Assembly (NCBI RefSeq): GCF_002287505.1
Contig: NZ_CP019688.1
Coordinates: 248,001 to 312,000, forward strand
Source: Corynebacterium glaucum
GTDB taxonomy: Bacteria > Actinomycetota > Actinomycetes > Mycobacteriales > Mycobacteriaceae
DNA length: 64,000 bases
Direction of reading: 5' to 3'
The notes under the pieces are model-generated. The model did no database searches. It was not told the DNA's origin and saw nothing but the letters and a program-made list of their open reading frames with translations. Of the stretch, positions 35,866-44,312 are shown piece by piece (the stretch's first letter is position 1; each line of letters begins with the position of its first letter). The translations under genes were made by a program, and so were the position numbers.

Positions 35866-36891
35866 ATGAAGGTTCTCATCACCGGCGGGGCCGGCTTTAT
35901 CGGCTCGACTATTGCATCCTGCTGCGCGGACAACGGCATCACGCCCGTCATTCTCGACGACTACTCGACGGGCCTGCGGGTCTTCGCCCACCGCTTCGAC
36001 CACTACGACGGCGACATCGAAGACACTGAGCTTGTCGCCCGCGTGGCTGCGGAGCACCCGGACATCGACGCGGTGATCCACTGCGCGGCGATGATCGTTG
36101 TTCCCGAATCCGTCGAGCACCCGCTGGCGTACTACGACAACAACGTGGGCAAGTCGGTCACCCTGCTCGAGTCGCTGCAAGAGGCGGGCATCGATCGCTT
36201 CATCCTGAGCTCCACCGCCTCCATGTACGAGCCAGAATCGGACTACATGGTGGACGAGGCCAGCGACGTGAAGCCGCTCAGCCCGTACGCGGCGTCGAAG
36301 CGCATGGTGGAGCGCGTGCTTGAGGACACCGCTGCCACCGGCAAACTCACCGCGTTAAGCCTGCGCTACTTCAACCCGATCGGCGCGGACCCGCAGCTGC
36401 GCACCGGTCTGCAGAACCCGCACCCCACCCACGCGATGGGCAAGATGATCGAGGCCCACACCGCTGGCGAGCCCTTCACCGTCACCGGCACCGAGTGGCC
36501 GACTCGCGACGGTTCCGGCTTACGCGACTACATCCACGTCTGGGACCTCGCCCGCGCGCACGTCTCCGCGCTGAAGCTGCTCGTTGAGTCCGAGGCAGGC
36601 ACCTACGACGTAATCAACCTGGGCACCGGCCAAGGCACCACTGTGTTCGAGCTCGCCGACGCTTTCGGCGAGGCCACCGGCACCCCGCTCGAAGTACGCA
36701 CCGCACCGCCGCGCGACGGCGATGTCGTGGGCTGCGCCTCCCGCACCGAGAAGGCGAAGCACGTGCTCAACTGGGAAGCGGAGCGCTCGATTGCGGACGG
36801 TGTGCGAGATTCTCTCGCCTGGTCCCAGAAGCTCGCGGGCGTGCTCGAAGAGGAAGAACGCCTCAAGGCCGCAGAGCGCTCCGCCGAATGA
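35866..36891 (+). CDS. galE: UDP-glucose 4-epimerase (extended SDR)
   Basis: 341 residues. NAD-binding VLITGGAGFIGSTIASCC, VIHCAAMIVVPESVEHPLAYYDNN, catalytic Ser-Thr in FILSSTASMY and Tyr141-x3-Lys145 in SPYAASKRMVE, then SLRYFNPIGA and GSGLRDYIHVWDLA. It interconverts UDP-glucose and UDP-galactose, needed for arabinogalactan in this group. The 3' end overlaps the next gene by 4 bases. Confidence 0.93.
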   Translation: MKVLITGGAGFIGSTIASCCADNGITPVILDDYSTGLRVFAHRFDHYDGDIEDTELVARVAAEHPDIDAVIHCAAMIVVPESVEHPLAYYDNNVGKSVTLLESLQEAGIDRFILSSTASMYEPESDYMVDEASDVKPLSPYAASKRMVERVLEDTAATGKLTALSLRYFNPIGADPQLRTGLQNPHPTHAMGKMIEAHTAGEPFTVTGTEWPTRDGSGLRDYIHVWDLARAHVSALKLLVESEAGTYDVINLGTGQGTTVFELADAFGEATGTPLEVRTAPPRDGDVVGCASRTEKAKHVLNWEAERSIADGVRDSLAWSQKLAGVLEEEERLKAAERSAE

Positions 36892-37196
36892 GCCCGCGCA
36901 ACCAGCCCCGCAACAAGCAGGGTAAAGCGGCGAGTGATAACCCTACGCTGGTTAGGCTAGGCGAGCAGATCGCGGCGCAGCGCCGGGAGGTGGGCCGCTT
37001 GCAGCAGGACGTCGCTGATGCCGCCGGGGTGTCCCGCTCGACCCTGCACACCATCGAGCACGGAGGTGCGGGCGTGCGTTGGGAGAAAGTTGTAGCGGTG
37101 GCCGAGGAGCTGGGGCTGCAGATGGGGTTTGGTCCCCAACCTGAGTCGGCCTTAGCTGTTGATAAGCCGTCCGAAGAACGCGTGAATTGGGCCTGA
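36888..37196 (+). CDS. XRE-family helix-turn-helix regulator
   Basis: 102 residues; ATG overlaps the galE stop (ATGA). HTH_3 domain about 23-85: LGEQIAAQRREVGRLQQDVADAAGVSRSTLHTIEHG, with the recognition helix SRSTLHTIE. N-terminus is basic. The last 45 bases overlap the convergent nucleotidase-like gene. HipB-like in size; no HipA-like partner is nearby. Target unknown. Confidence 0.85.
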   Translation: MSPRNQPRNKQGKAASDNPTLVRLGEQIAAQRREVGRLQQDVADAAGVSRSTLHTIEHGGAGVRWEKVVAVAEELGLQMGFGPQPESALAVDKPSEERVNWA

Positions 37197-38759
37197 AAAC
37201 AGCCAGGCAATGATCGAGGTAACTCCTAACATTGCCGCGAGTGAGATGAGCACGGTTGGGCTATTAGAAGATCCCTGCTTCTGCTTGCCACCCGTGGTCG
37301 TCGCGAATTCGTACGGGCGCAAATCCTGCTGACTGCGCACATACTCTTCGAAAACATCAGCATCGATCGGGATCTCTGACGTAATACGCTCAGCTTCCAA
37401 GAACCCGGTCATCCCGTCGCCACCATCAGCGATGAAGCGCGATACCGCAACGGTGTATTCAGCAGCATCTTCCAATGGTTTTCCGCTTTCGAGCTCGATA
37501 TTGCTAACTCGTTGACCGAAGGGCGCGTCCGGGTCGAACTCGAACCTAAGACCAGCGGTTCGAGGGAAGCCCCCGCCGCCCGTGGGATTGGATTCAATGC
37601 CTTGCTCCAAAACTTGGCGGATTTGGGCACCGGTTGCTTTCACTGCGGTCACTGAGTTGCCGAACGGCAAGACCGATTTCAGGCTCCGGAGCGTAATGGG
37701 ACCCTTCTCAATTTCTGCGCGCTGACCTCCTCCGTTCTGCAAACCGATCTCGGTATCGAAGTACTGGCGGTAGCCGTCGGCTACAAGATAGCCAAGGTCG
37801 GCTTTGGAAAGATCCTGTCTTGCAAAACCAACCTGCTTTGCGAGGCTGAGATCAAGCTCCTCATAGTAAGACTTGGATTTCTGCGCCCAAGCAGAATCTT
37901 CCGCGACTGTGGGATCAACCTTGATGCTCGTTGGAACCACCGTTACTTTCCCGGTTGCCCGGTTTTTCGTGATGTCTAAGTGCTCGACTGTGCCGTAATC
38001 GGCCTCAGGAGCGAGGATCCAACGTCCATCGGTGGTCTGTGAATGTTCAGCCGGTGTCTGTGCCCCGTTTTCCTCGCGGAGCGCAGCATCGATATCCGGT
38101 AAAGCTTCCATAACGTCGTGGGTCAAGTCGCGGTCAATCTGGGAAAGCAGAATGATGGAATCTGCACCCTGAGCTTGAAGCTCAGCCACTCCGGTCCGAG
38201 CCGAAGGGATGAAATCCTGGCTTACCACCTCGCGCGAGGCGGGCGTTCGCTGCAACTCATGAGTGAGAGCAATGAAACCAATTTTTAAGTCACCCTGATC
38301 GAGCAGAGCAGTGGCGCCATCAGGAGAAAACGGCTTGTCATCCGGGGTCGTCAGGTTCGTCGAAATCCAGGGGAATGAAGCGTTCTCGACCAGTTCGAGT
38401 GCGTATTCGGCGCCAAAGTCGAAATCGTGGTTGCCGAAGTTTGCGACATCAACTCCAATGGTGTTGAACGCATCCACGAACGGCTTTCCCCGGTAAACAG
38501 AGTTGAATAGTGTGCCCGAAGCTACGTCGCCTCCTACGGCGATAAGAGCACCATCTTCTTTCTCTTGGACTGACTGCAAAACGGTTACGAGGCGAGCCAT
38601 TCCTCCATGTTCGCTACCGTCTTTCCAGACGCGGGGCTCGAACTCCTTCATGTCTTGGAAGTAGACGACATCGCCGTTCACGACGTTATCTTGAGCGAGA
38701 GCAGGAGTGATTGTGGTGGTCAGGGCTACGGCGACAAAGGTGGCAACTACTTTTCTCAC
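37152..38759 (-). CDS. secreted, membrane-anchored 5'-nucleotidase/UshA-like metallophosphoesterase
   Basis: 535 residues with a Sec signal peptide (VATFVAVALTTTITPALAQ), a calcineurin-like domain and a 5'-nucleotidase C-terminal domain (LQNGGGQRAEIEKGPITL; RFIADGGDGMTGF), then a C-terminal span near 507-525, so surface-anchored. GGDVASGTLFNS and FGNHDFDFG keep two metal motifs. The expected N-terminal D-x-H motif is not visible: the strand reads VVYFQDMKEFEPR, and only the following GGMARLVTVL aligns. One metal site may be altered. The gene looks more A+T-rich than its neighbours, possibly acquired. Substrate unknown. Confidence 0.82.
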   Translation of the reverse strand: MRKVVATFVAVALTTTITPALAQDNVVNGDVVYFQDMKEFEPRVWKDGSEHGGMARLVTVLQSVQEKEDGALIAVGGDVASGTLFNSVYRGKPFVDAFNTIGVDVANFGNHDFDFGAEYALELVENASFPWISTNLTTPDDKPFSPDGATALLDQGDLKIGFIALTHELQRTPASREVVSQDFIPSARTGVAELQAQGADSIILLSQIDRDLTHDVMEALPDIDAALREENGAQTPAEHSQTTDGRWILAPEADYGTVEHLDITKNRATGKVTVVPTSIKVDPTVAEDSAWAQKSKSYYEELDLSLAKQVGFARQDLSKADLGYLVADGYRQYFDTEIGLQNGGGQRAEIEKGPITLRSLKSVLPFGNSVTAVKATGAQIRQVLEQGIESNPTGGGGFPRTAGLRFEFDPDAPFGQRVSNIELESGKPLEDAAEYTVAVSRFIADGGDGMTGFLEAERITSEIPIDADVFEEYVRSQQDLRPYEFATTTGGKQKQGSSNSPTVLISLAAMLGVTSIIAWLFSGPIHAFFGRLINS

Positions 38760-38832
38760 GCTATTCAGATTTCACGAGGGCCAAAAACTTCTCGTAAATC
38801 TGGAGTGAAATTCTGCTAAAGGCTTCCGGGGT

Positions 38833-39093
38833 CTAAAGCCCCTCTTCGCGGCGCTTGCGCCGCTCCTCTTCCTCCCGGCGCTTGCGCTCGGCTTCTTCCC
38901 GCGCGCGGCGCTCTTTGAAGCGGTTCTTCTCGATGTTCCAGAGGAACTCCTCATCATCGTCCGGACCCTTGATGGCCGGGCGCTGCGGCTGCTTCGAGGC
39001 GGTGCCGTAGCGCTCGTTGGAACCCGGGCCGAAGGCGCGCCACATGAGGTAGATGGCGACGGCGACCAAGACGATGAGTAGAAGCCTTCCCAT
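38833..39093 (-). CDS. small membrane protein with long charged helix
   Basis: 86 residues from ATG 39093; a further ATG at 39105 lies ahead, but a -10-like TATGTT sits 7 bases before 39093. One N-terminal span (2-20), then a polar region and a very long Arg/Glu helix (RFKERRAREEAERKRREEEE) that may be a single alpha helix or coiled coil. Function unknown; such proteins are conserved near the menaquinone region in corynebacteria (from memory). Divergent from the DUF4229 gene. Confidence 0.65.
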   Translation of the reverse strand: MGRLLLIVLVAVAIYLMWRAFGPGSNERYGTASKQPQRPAIKGPDDDEEFLWNIEKNRFKERRAREEAERKRREEEERRKRREEGL

Positions 39094-39100
39094 GACTACC

Positions 39101-39106
39101 AACATA
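39101..39106 (-). promoter_or_regulatory. -10 element TATGTT of the charged-helix gene, leaderless
   Basis: On the minus strand TATGTT is followed by 7 bases and ATG 39093. Confidence 0.4.
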
Positions 39107-39119
39107 CTTGGTCAGCGAA

Positions 39120-39125
39120 TACTGT
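39120..39125 (+). promoter_or_regulatory. -10 element TACTGT of the DUF4229 gene, leaderless
   Basis: TACTGT, 8 bases, then GTG 39134. It is divergent from the -10 at 39101-39106, so two leaderless promoters lie back to back. Confidence 0.4.
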
Positions 39126-39133
39126 AAATAACC

Positions 39134-39460
39134 GTGAGCGAGCAGATTTCCCAAACCGCAGCAGCACCCGACGTCGACCCGCAGGCCCGCGCGCGGGCGA
39201 ACAAGGCGGCGGCGATTTACGGGCTGTACCGGCTGCTGCTGTTCATCGGTCTCACCGTGCTCATCCAGGCACTCGCCATGCTCATCGGTGCGCCGGTGCC
39301 GCTGATCATGTCCGCGCTGCTCGCGCTGATCGTGGCGTTTCCGCTTTCCATGTTCCTCTTCACCCGCCAGCGCGTCGAAGCCACCGAAGCACTCGCCACA
39401 TGGAAGGCGCAGCGCACCGCTCGCAAGGAATGGATCGAGCGGGAGCTCTCAGAGCGTTAG
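39134..39460 (+). CDS. DUF4229-type small membrane protein
   Basis: 108 residues with GTG start. Polar N-terminus, two spans (about 32-52, 54-76) separated by a short turn, and a charged amphipathic C-terminus (WKAQRTARKEWIERELSER). The layout matches actinobacterial DUF4229 proteins found near menA or resB genes. No known activity. Confidence 0.72.
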   Translation: MSEQISQTAAAPDVDPQARARANKAAAIYGLYRLLLFIGLTVLIQALAMLIGAPVPLIMSALLALIVAFPLSMFLFTRQRVEATEALATWKAQRTARKEWIERELSER

Positions 39461-39486
39461 CTTGACGACGGCTCCTCCGCCCCGCC

Positions 39487-40401
39487 TCAGCCACCGAAGA
39501 GGTAGGCAATCACGAGCATGGCGGGCAGCGAGAGGAACGTGGTGATGAAGACGGTGTCACGCGTCACGGTCTCGCCGACGCGGTACGTGGCGGAGTAGTT
39601 GTACACGTTCTGCGCGGTCGGTAGCGCTGCGAGGATGACGGCGGCGTAGAGCTCCGCCCCGGTGAGCCCGAACGCAACGCCAATTGCCCACGCGGCAGCC
39701 GGCATGCCTGCGAGCTTCAGCGCGGATGCGGTGATGGTGGGTTTTGGGTCCTTCTGCAGCACCTTGTCGCCCTTGAGTGAGGCGCCGAAGCTCATGAGAA
39801 TCAGCGGGATCGACGCGCCGCCAAGGATTTCCAGCGGGGCCATGACCGGCTCCGGCACCGTCCACTCGGCTGCAGAAATGATGAAGCCAATCACTGCGGC
39901 AAGCACCATCGGTGCTGTGAGTCCCGCGATGATGGCCTTGCGGGTGGAGCCCTTCTCGGTGCCGCCCCAGTTCAGCCCGGTGATGATGATCGGGGTGAGC
40001 ACCGCAACCTGGAGGACTAGGGCGGGGACGACGTAGGTGGGATCGCCGATCACGTACATGGCGATTGGCAGGCCGATGTTGACGGAGTTGTAGTAGCTCG
40101 AGCTTGCCGCACCCGCCATCGTCTCGGGGATGCTGCGGCGAAACAGTGCGGCGCTGAGTACCCAGTAGATCACCATCGTGGCGACGGAGGCGATCGCGAT
40201 CACCAACACCACCGGCGAGTAGAACACGCTCGTGTCCGAGGTGGCCACCCGGTGGAAGATCAGTGAGGGGGTGGTGACGTAGAACGCGATCTGGTTCAGC
40301 ATGAGCCGGTTGCTCTGCTGGATCACGCCCTTTTGGGCAAGAAAAAACCCCGCCGCGATGACGACGAAGATGATCGAAAACCCGGTAAGGACGTCTAACA
40401 C
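39487..40401 (-). CDS. AEC-family (auxin efflux carrier) transporter
   Basis: 304 residues with about ten spans in two five-helix halves. N-terminus MLDVLTGFSIIFVVIAAGFF, the first-half motif YYNSVNIGLPIAMYVIGD (N-x-G-x-P), and in the second half GGASIPLILMSFGASLKGD and LPTAQNVYNYSATYRVG are typical of the AEC/malate permease family. Substrate probably an organic anion. Located upstream of nothing obvious; the menA gene follows upstream in the same orientation (42-base gap). Confidence 0.87.
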   Translation of the reverse strand: MLDVLTGFSIIFVVIAAGFFLAQKGVIQQSNRLMLNQIAFYVTTPSLIFHRVATSDTSVFYSPVVLVIAIASVATMVIYWVLSAALFRRSIPETMAGAASSSYYNSVNIGLPIAMYVIGDPTYVVPALVLQVAVLTPIIITGLNWGGTEKGSTRKAIIAGLTAPMVLAAVIGFIISAAEWTVPEPVMAPLEILGGASIPLILMSFGASLKGDKVLQKDPKPTITASALKLAGMPAAAWAIGVAFGLTGAELYAAVILAALPTAQNVYNYSATYRVGETVTRDTVFITTFLSLPAMLVIAYLFGG

Positions 40402-40443
40402 GATGGCAAGTCTATGCCTGCGCGCGGTGGTTTAGAACGCGGC

Positions 40444-41514
40444 CTAGAAGAAGCCCTCTCGATAGATCTGGCCGTAGAAGAGCGCTTCAGTGTCACCGAG
40501 GGGGGAGGCGTCGTAGATGTGGCTTTGAATCGCCGCGATCTGGGCACCGGCCCACCACAGCGCGAGCGCGGTGACGATCGCCCAAACGAGCATGGCGCGG
40601 CCGTTCATACCCAGTACGGGGATGAGCTCCTTGCCGGTCGCCCCGCTTTGGACGGTGAGGATCGCCGAGACCGCGAACGGCAGTGCCGCCAAGCCGAGGA
40701 GCGCCGGGGTGCTGATGGTGCCCAGCAGCAGCGACACCACAAACGGCACCAGGGTGAGCGCGGTGAACAGCAGGCGCGAGCTGCCGTAGCCGAGCCGCAC
40801 AGCAAGGGTGTTCTTGCCTGCGGCGGCGTCGGTTTCAATGTCGCGGATATTGTTCGCCAGGTTCACCGCGGCAGAGATCGCCCCGATCGCGATCGCTGCA
40901 AGGAACCCGATGCCGGAGACAAACCCGGTTTGCACGAACTCGGTGCCCATGACCGCCACGAGCCCGAAGAAGATGAAGACGGCTATTTCACCGAATCCCG
41001 CGTAACCGTAGGGGCGCGAACCGCCGGTGTAGAACCAGGCGGCGGCGATGCAGATCGCGCCGATGAGGATGAGCCACGGGGAGGACATGATCGACAGCAC
41101 AATGCCCAGGAGGGCGGAGAGGCCGAAGGCGACGAACGCTGCAAGCTTCACGTCCTCCGGTCGTGCGAGACCGGAGGCGGTGAGGCGGGTTGGGCCGGTG
41201 CGGTCCTCATCCGTGCCGCGGATGCCGTCGGAGTAGTCGTTGGCAAAGTTCACGCCCACAATGAGCGCCCATGCGACACCGAGCGCGAGGAGCGCGCGGC
41301 CGATGTCGGCGCTGCTCCAAAATGCGGCAGCGCCGGTACCGGCGATCACCGGGGCGAACGCATTCGGCCAGGTGTGTGGGCGCGCTGCCTCCCACCAATC
41401 CTCGAACCTCGCGGCGTTGCGAGGCTTCTCGGGGGAATCCTGCGTTTCGTTATTCGGCGAGGCGGTGCGGTTCGCGTTTTCAGGGACATCGGAGCCGGGC
41501 TGCGCGGTGGTCAT
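40444..41514 (-). CDS. menA: 1,4-dihydroxy-2-naphthoate polyprenyltransferase
   Basis: 356 residues from ATG 41514; ATG 41526 would add four. UbiA-family integral membrane enzyme that attaches the isoprenoid tail to DHNA in menaquinone synthesis. About nine spans; first Asp-rich motif NFANDYSDGIRGTDEDRTG, second NLANNIRDIETDAAAGKNT. The N-terminal 45 residues are polar and disordered-looking. It belongs to the split menaquinone locus. Confidence 0.94.
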   Translation of the reverse strand: MTTAQPGSDVPENANRTASPNNETQDSPEKPRNAARFEDWWEAARPHTWPNAFAPVIAGTGAAAFWSSADIGRALLALGVAWALIVGVNFANDYSDGIRGTDEDRTGPTRLTASGLARPEDVKLAAFVAFGLSALLGIVLSIMSSPWLILIGAICIAAAWFYTGGSRPYGYAGFGEIAVFIFFGLVAVMGTEFVQTGFVSGIGFLAAIAIGAISAAVNLANNIRDIETDAAAGKNTLAVRLGYGSSRLLFTALTLVPFVVSLLLGTISTPALLGLAALPFAVSAILTVQSGATGKELIPVLGMNGRAMLVWAIVTALALWWAGAQIAAIQSHIYDASPLGDTEALFYGQIYREGFF

Positions 41515-41560
41515 GCCACCTATCATGCCCGCAACACCGGCATGTGGCTACAGACTGGGG

Positions 41561-41722
41561 TTAGACGAAGCGGATGAACGGGCGGCGCTGCTTGTGGCGG
41601 AATTTATCTGGCTGGTGATGTGCCTTGGAACGCAGCGCGTGCGGGTTGTGGTTGGTGGTAAGGGTCGTCGCGTACTTCGGGTTCGTGGTGTGCGTTTTCC
41701 TGTGGAGCGTCTCGGTCCTCAC
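41561..41722 (-). CDS. 53-residue basic protein upstream of menA
   Basis: GTG start at 41722, TAA stop. The product contains KTHTTNPKYATTLTTNHNPH and ends RRPFIRFV; His, Lys, Arg, Thr and Asn dominate. Nearly every codon ends in G or C, unlike the flanking intergenic DNA, which supports coding. It fills the otherwise empty 360 bases between menA and the AAA_14 ATPase gene. No known domain; possibly nucleic-acid binding by its charge. Start uncertain, a purine-rich GGGGG lies very close to the GTG. Confidence 0.45.
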   Translation of the reverse strand: MRTETLHRKTHTTNPKYATTLTTNHNPHALRSKAHHQPDKFRHKQRRPFIRFV

Positions 41723-41813
41723 ACCCCCTGATTGTCGCAGAAATTACACCCGTGTGCTTTGCAACGCCGATGTCACCGAATGAACGCCCGGTGAACACCG
41801 GAAGGGAAGAGGA

Positions 41814-41833
41814 TTTACGACTGTACTCGTAAA
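41814..41833. promoter_or_regulatory. distal operator TTTACGA-N6-TCGTAAA of the AAA_14 ATPase gene
   Basis: Perfect 7-bp arms. It lies exactly 40 bp (about four helical turns) upstream of an identical-arm site at 41854-41873, so a regulator dimer could occupy both on one DNA face. Confidence 0.7.
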
Positions 41834-41853
41834 ACTTGGGCACTTCGGCGAGA

Positions 41854-41873
41854 TTTACGATTATGATCGTAAA
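41854..41873. promoter_or_regulatory. proximal operator over the -10 of the AAA_14 ATPase gene
   Basis: TTTACGA-TTATGA-TCGTAAA. The likely -10 TATGAT (41862-41867) is inside the palindrome and 8 bases before GTG 41876, so binding would block a leaderless promoter. Confidence 0.7.
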
Positions 41874-41875
41874 TT

Positions 41876-43096
41876 GTGAACCTGTTCCCCCGTCCCCAAT
41901 ATCTCGGCGAGTTGCTTGCCGTCGAAGGCAATGACCTAGTCAGACTCATCTCTGGTGTGCGCCGCAGTGGCAAGTCGACGTTGCTCCAGTTGTACCGCGA
42001 GGAGCTTGAGTCACAGGGAGTGAGCGCGGATCGCATCTTGGTAGTGAATTTCGAGGACATGGCCAACGATGCTCTCCGTGACGCGAACGCATTCCACGAG
42101 TTCGCGGTAGAGGCCATCGCGAACGGGGTGACCCACCTTCATGTTGATGAGGTGCAGGAGTTGGACCAGTGGGCGAGGGTGATCAACTCGCTGCGTTCAA
42201 CCGAACAGGTGGAGATTTGCGTAACGGGATCCAACGCATCGATGTTCGTGGGGGAGGGGCTGACCTACCTCGCTGGCCGATACATCACGATTGAGATCTT
42301 TCCTCTCTCACTTGAGGAGTTCCGGATCTTCACACAGACACCTGAACTTGAGCCCACCGACGTCTCTTATCAACGATGGATGGATACCGGTGGCTTTGCC
42401 CGAAGCGTGCTCGCCACCACCCCAGACCTCACCAGGCAGATGAACCGGGATCTTTTCGATTCCATCTTCACCCGCGATATCGCCCTCCGCGGTGAGGTTC
42501 GTGATACCGCAGTGTTCCTTCGCGTAGCCGCATTCGTGCTCGATAACGCAGGCTCGCCTCTGTCGGCGAACAAGATCTCCAACACCCTGAAGTCCAGCGG
42601 GGTGAAGGTGAGCACCGACACCGTTGATCGTTACCTCAAGCTGATGACGGATGCGCACCTAATCTATCCCTGCCACCGGTTCGACACACGCGGCAGAGGA
42701 TGGTTGAAATCCACACCCAAGTACTACTGGGTCGATGCTGGACTTCGCGACGCGTTAACCGGGCGGCGTGGTTCCAACTCCGGTCACGACCTAGAGAATC
42801 AGGTTTTTCTAGAGCTTCAACGCCAGCGGTACGAGGTGTTCACAGGCATTAGCCGTGGCGGCGAAATCGACTTTTTAGCTCGTCGCGATGATGTGACGCT
42901 CTACATCCAAGTGGCCCTCACGGCAATGGACCCGACGGTGCTGGACCGGGAGCTCTCATCTTTCGTTGGACTGCCTCCAGGTTCCCATTGCATTCTCATC
43001 ACTGGAGACCGTGTTCGATTGGCCACGGGCAACGTCGATCAAATTAACGCCTTCGATTTTCTTTCGCGGCAGGCGCAGCTAAACGGGGTTTGGTAA
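41876..43096 (+). CDS. AAA_14 / DUF4143 family ATPase
   Basis: 406 residues from GTG 41876. N-terminal AAA domain with Walker A GVRRSGKSTL (about 28-37), Walker B THLHVDEVQEL and sensor ICVTGSNASM. The middle has a winged-helix-like part (SANKISNTLKSSGVKVSTDTVDRYLKLM), and the C-terminal DUF4143 domain has LENQVFLELQRQRYEV and GGEIDFLARRDDVTLYIQV, a restriction-endonuclease-like core. The family is widespread, mobile and mostly uncharacterised; autoregulation or defence roles are suspected. Flanked by menA and menE, so it interrupts the menaquinone locus. The operators just upstream suggest self-regulation. Confidence 0.88.
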   Translation: MNLFPRPQYLGELLAVEGNDLVRLISGVRRSGKSTLLQLYREELESQGVSADRILVVNFEDMANDALRDANAFHEFAVEAIANGVTHLHVDEVQELDQWARVINSLRSTEQVEICVTGSNASMFVGEGLTYLAGRYITIEIFPLSLEEFRIFTQTPELEPTDVSYQRWMDTGGFARSVLATTPDLTRQMNRDLFDSIFTRDIALRGEVRDTAVFLRVAAFVLDNAGSPLSANKISNTLKSSGVKVSTDTVDRYLKLMTDAHLIYPCHRFDTRGRGWLKSTPKYYWVDAGLRDALTGRRGSNSGHDLENQVFLELQRQRYEVFTGISRGGEIDFLARRDDVTLYIQVALTAMDPTVLDRELSSFVGLPPGSHCILITGDRVRLATGNVDQINAFDFLSRQAQLNGVW

Positions 43097-43124
43097 CGCA
43101 GTAGAAAATCCGGGCCACCCAGAT

Positions 43125-44276
43125 TCAGAACAACTCGCGCACGGCGGCGCGGTCGACCTTGCCGGGGCCGAGCTGGGGGAGCACCGGGACGATCTTGAGC
43201 TCCTTCGGCACTTGCCAGCGCGGCATCTCGCCGGTGTCGACAAGCTCGTCGAAGGCGTCGAGCAAATGGGTGATCGTCGCGGAGCCGGAGTATGCGGCGC
43301 AGACGCGCTCACCCAAGCGCGGGTCCGGTGCGCCGATGACGCAAGCACTGGTGACACCCGGGATGCGCAGCATGAGCTCCTCAAGCACCTCGGGATGCAG
43401 CTTGAACCCACCAGAGTCGATGACATTGTCCACGCGGCCGTGGATGCGCAGTTGGCCGTCGACAAGCGATCCTGCATCTGAGGTGCGGAACCAGCCTCCC
43501 TTGAGGTCTTCGGCGAGCTCCGGTGAGCTGGGGTTGCGGTAGCCGCGGGCGACCATGGGGCCGCCGAGGAAGACGCGGCCGTCGGAGATTTTGACCTGCG
43601 CGCCGGGGATGGGTGTGCCGTTGTAGACGCAGCCGCCAGAGGTTTCGGAGGAGCCGTAGGTGGTCACGGCGTTGATGCGCAGTTTGGCGGCGGAGTCCAA
43701 CAGTGCGGGGTTGGCGGCGGCGCCGCCGATGAGGACGGCGGTGAAGCGTCGTAAAGCATCGATGCCCTGCAACGACGACAGGGTTTTTGCGAGCTGCATC
43801 GGGGTGAGCGCGGTGTAGGTGCGCTCGCCCGTGTCGGCGAGTTCGTGGGCGCGGGCAGAGAATTCCGCGATGCTGAAGCCCTGCGACAGGTCGAGCGCGG
43901 CCGGCTCGACGCCCGCGACCATGCTGCGAACCAGCACCTGGATGCCGGCGATGTAGGCCGCGGGCATGGCGAGCAACCACTGGCCCTCGCCGCCGAGTGC
44001 CTGGTGGGTCGCGTCGGCGCTGGCGACAAGGTTCGCGGTGGTGAGCATTGCGCCCTTCGGCGTGCCGGTGGAGCCGGAGGTGGCCACGACTAGCGCGATG
44101 TCGTCCTTGATCGGCTGGCCGGGAGCGAGGGTGTTGCGCAGGAGGTTTGCGCGCTGCGGGTCGTCGGTGGGCACTGGCAGGATGGCGCGGCGGCCGGTGA
44201 GTGCTTCCTCGAGGATGGGCATGAGCGCCAACGGGTCGGCGGGGTCGACGGGGGCGAGCTCGAGGATGTGGGTCAC
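43125..44276 (-). CDS. menE: o-succinylbenzoate-CoA ligase
   Basis: 383 residues from GTG 44276. TTG 44288 is in frame but falls on the likely -10. ANL-superfamily adenylating enzyme that activates o-succinylbenzoate for menaquinone synthesis. P-loop VVATSGSTGTPKGAMLT, VTTYGSSETSGGCVYNGTP, hinge GWFRTSDAG and RIHGRVDNVIDSGGFKLHPEVLE, and the catalytic Lys in LGPGKVDRAAVREL. The short N-terminus is typical for actinobacterial MenE. It is divergent from the AAA ATPase gene at 44354. Confidence 0.93.
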   Translation of the reverse strand: MTHILELAPVDPADPLALMPILEEALTGRRAILPVPTDDPQRANLLRNTLAPGQPIKDDIALVVATSGSTGTPKGAMLTTANLVASADATHQALGGEGQWLLAMPAAYIAGIQVLVRSMVAGVEPAALDLSQGFSIAEFSARAHELADTGERTYTALTPMQLAKTLSSLQGIDALRRFTAVLIGGAAANPALLDSAAKLRINAVTTYGSSETSGGCVYNGTPIPGAQVKISDGRVFLGGPMVARGYRNPSSPELAEDLKGGWFRTSDAGSLVDGQLRIHGRVDNVIDSGGFKLHPEVLEELMLRIPGVTSACVIGAPDPRLGERVCAAYSGSATITHLLDAFDELVDTGEMPRWQVPKELKIVPVLPQLGPGKVDRAAVRELF

Positions 44277-44284
44277 GAGGTTTA

Positions 44285-44290
44285 ACAATA
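44285..44290 (-). promoter_or_regulatory. -10 element TATTGT of menE, leaderless
   Basis: Minus strand TATTGT, 8 bases, then GTG 44276. Confidence 0.45.
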
Positions 44291-44312
44291 GGCAGGGGAG
44301 AGACTTTATGGT

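Noticed and set aside
36950..36972. DtxR-like box (TTAGGCTAGGCGA)
   Set aside because: It is inside the XRE coding sequence, only half of it matches the iron-regulator consensus, and no promoter follows.
36888..37196. Toxin-antitoxin module with the XRE regulator
   Set aside because: The flanking genes are galE and a nucleotidase-like protein; no HipA- or toxin-like partner is present.
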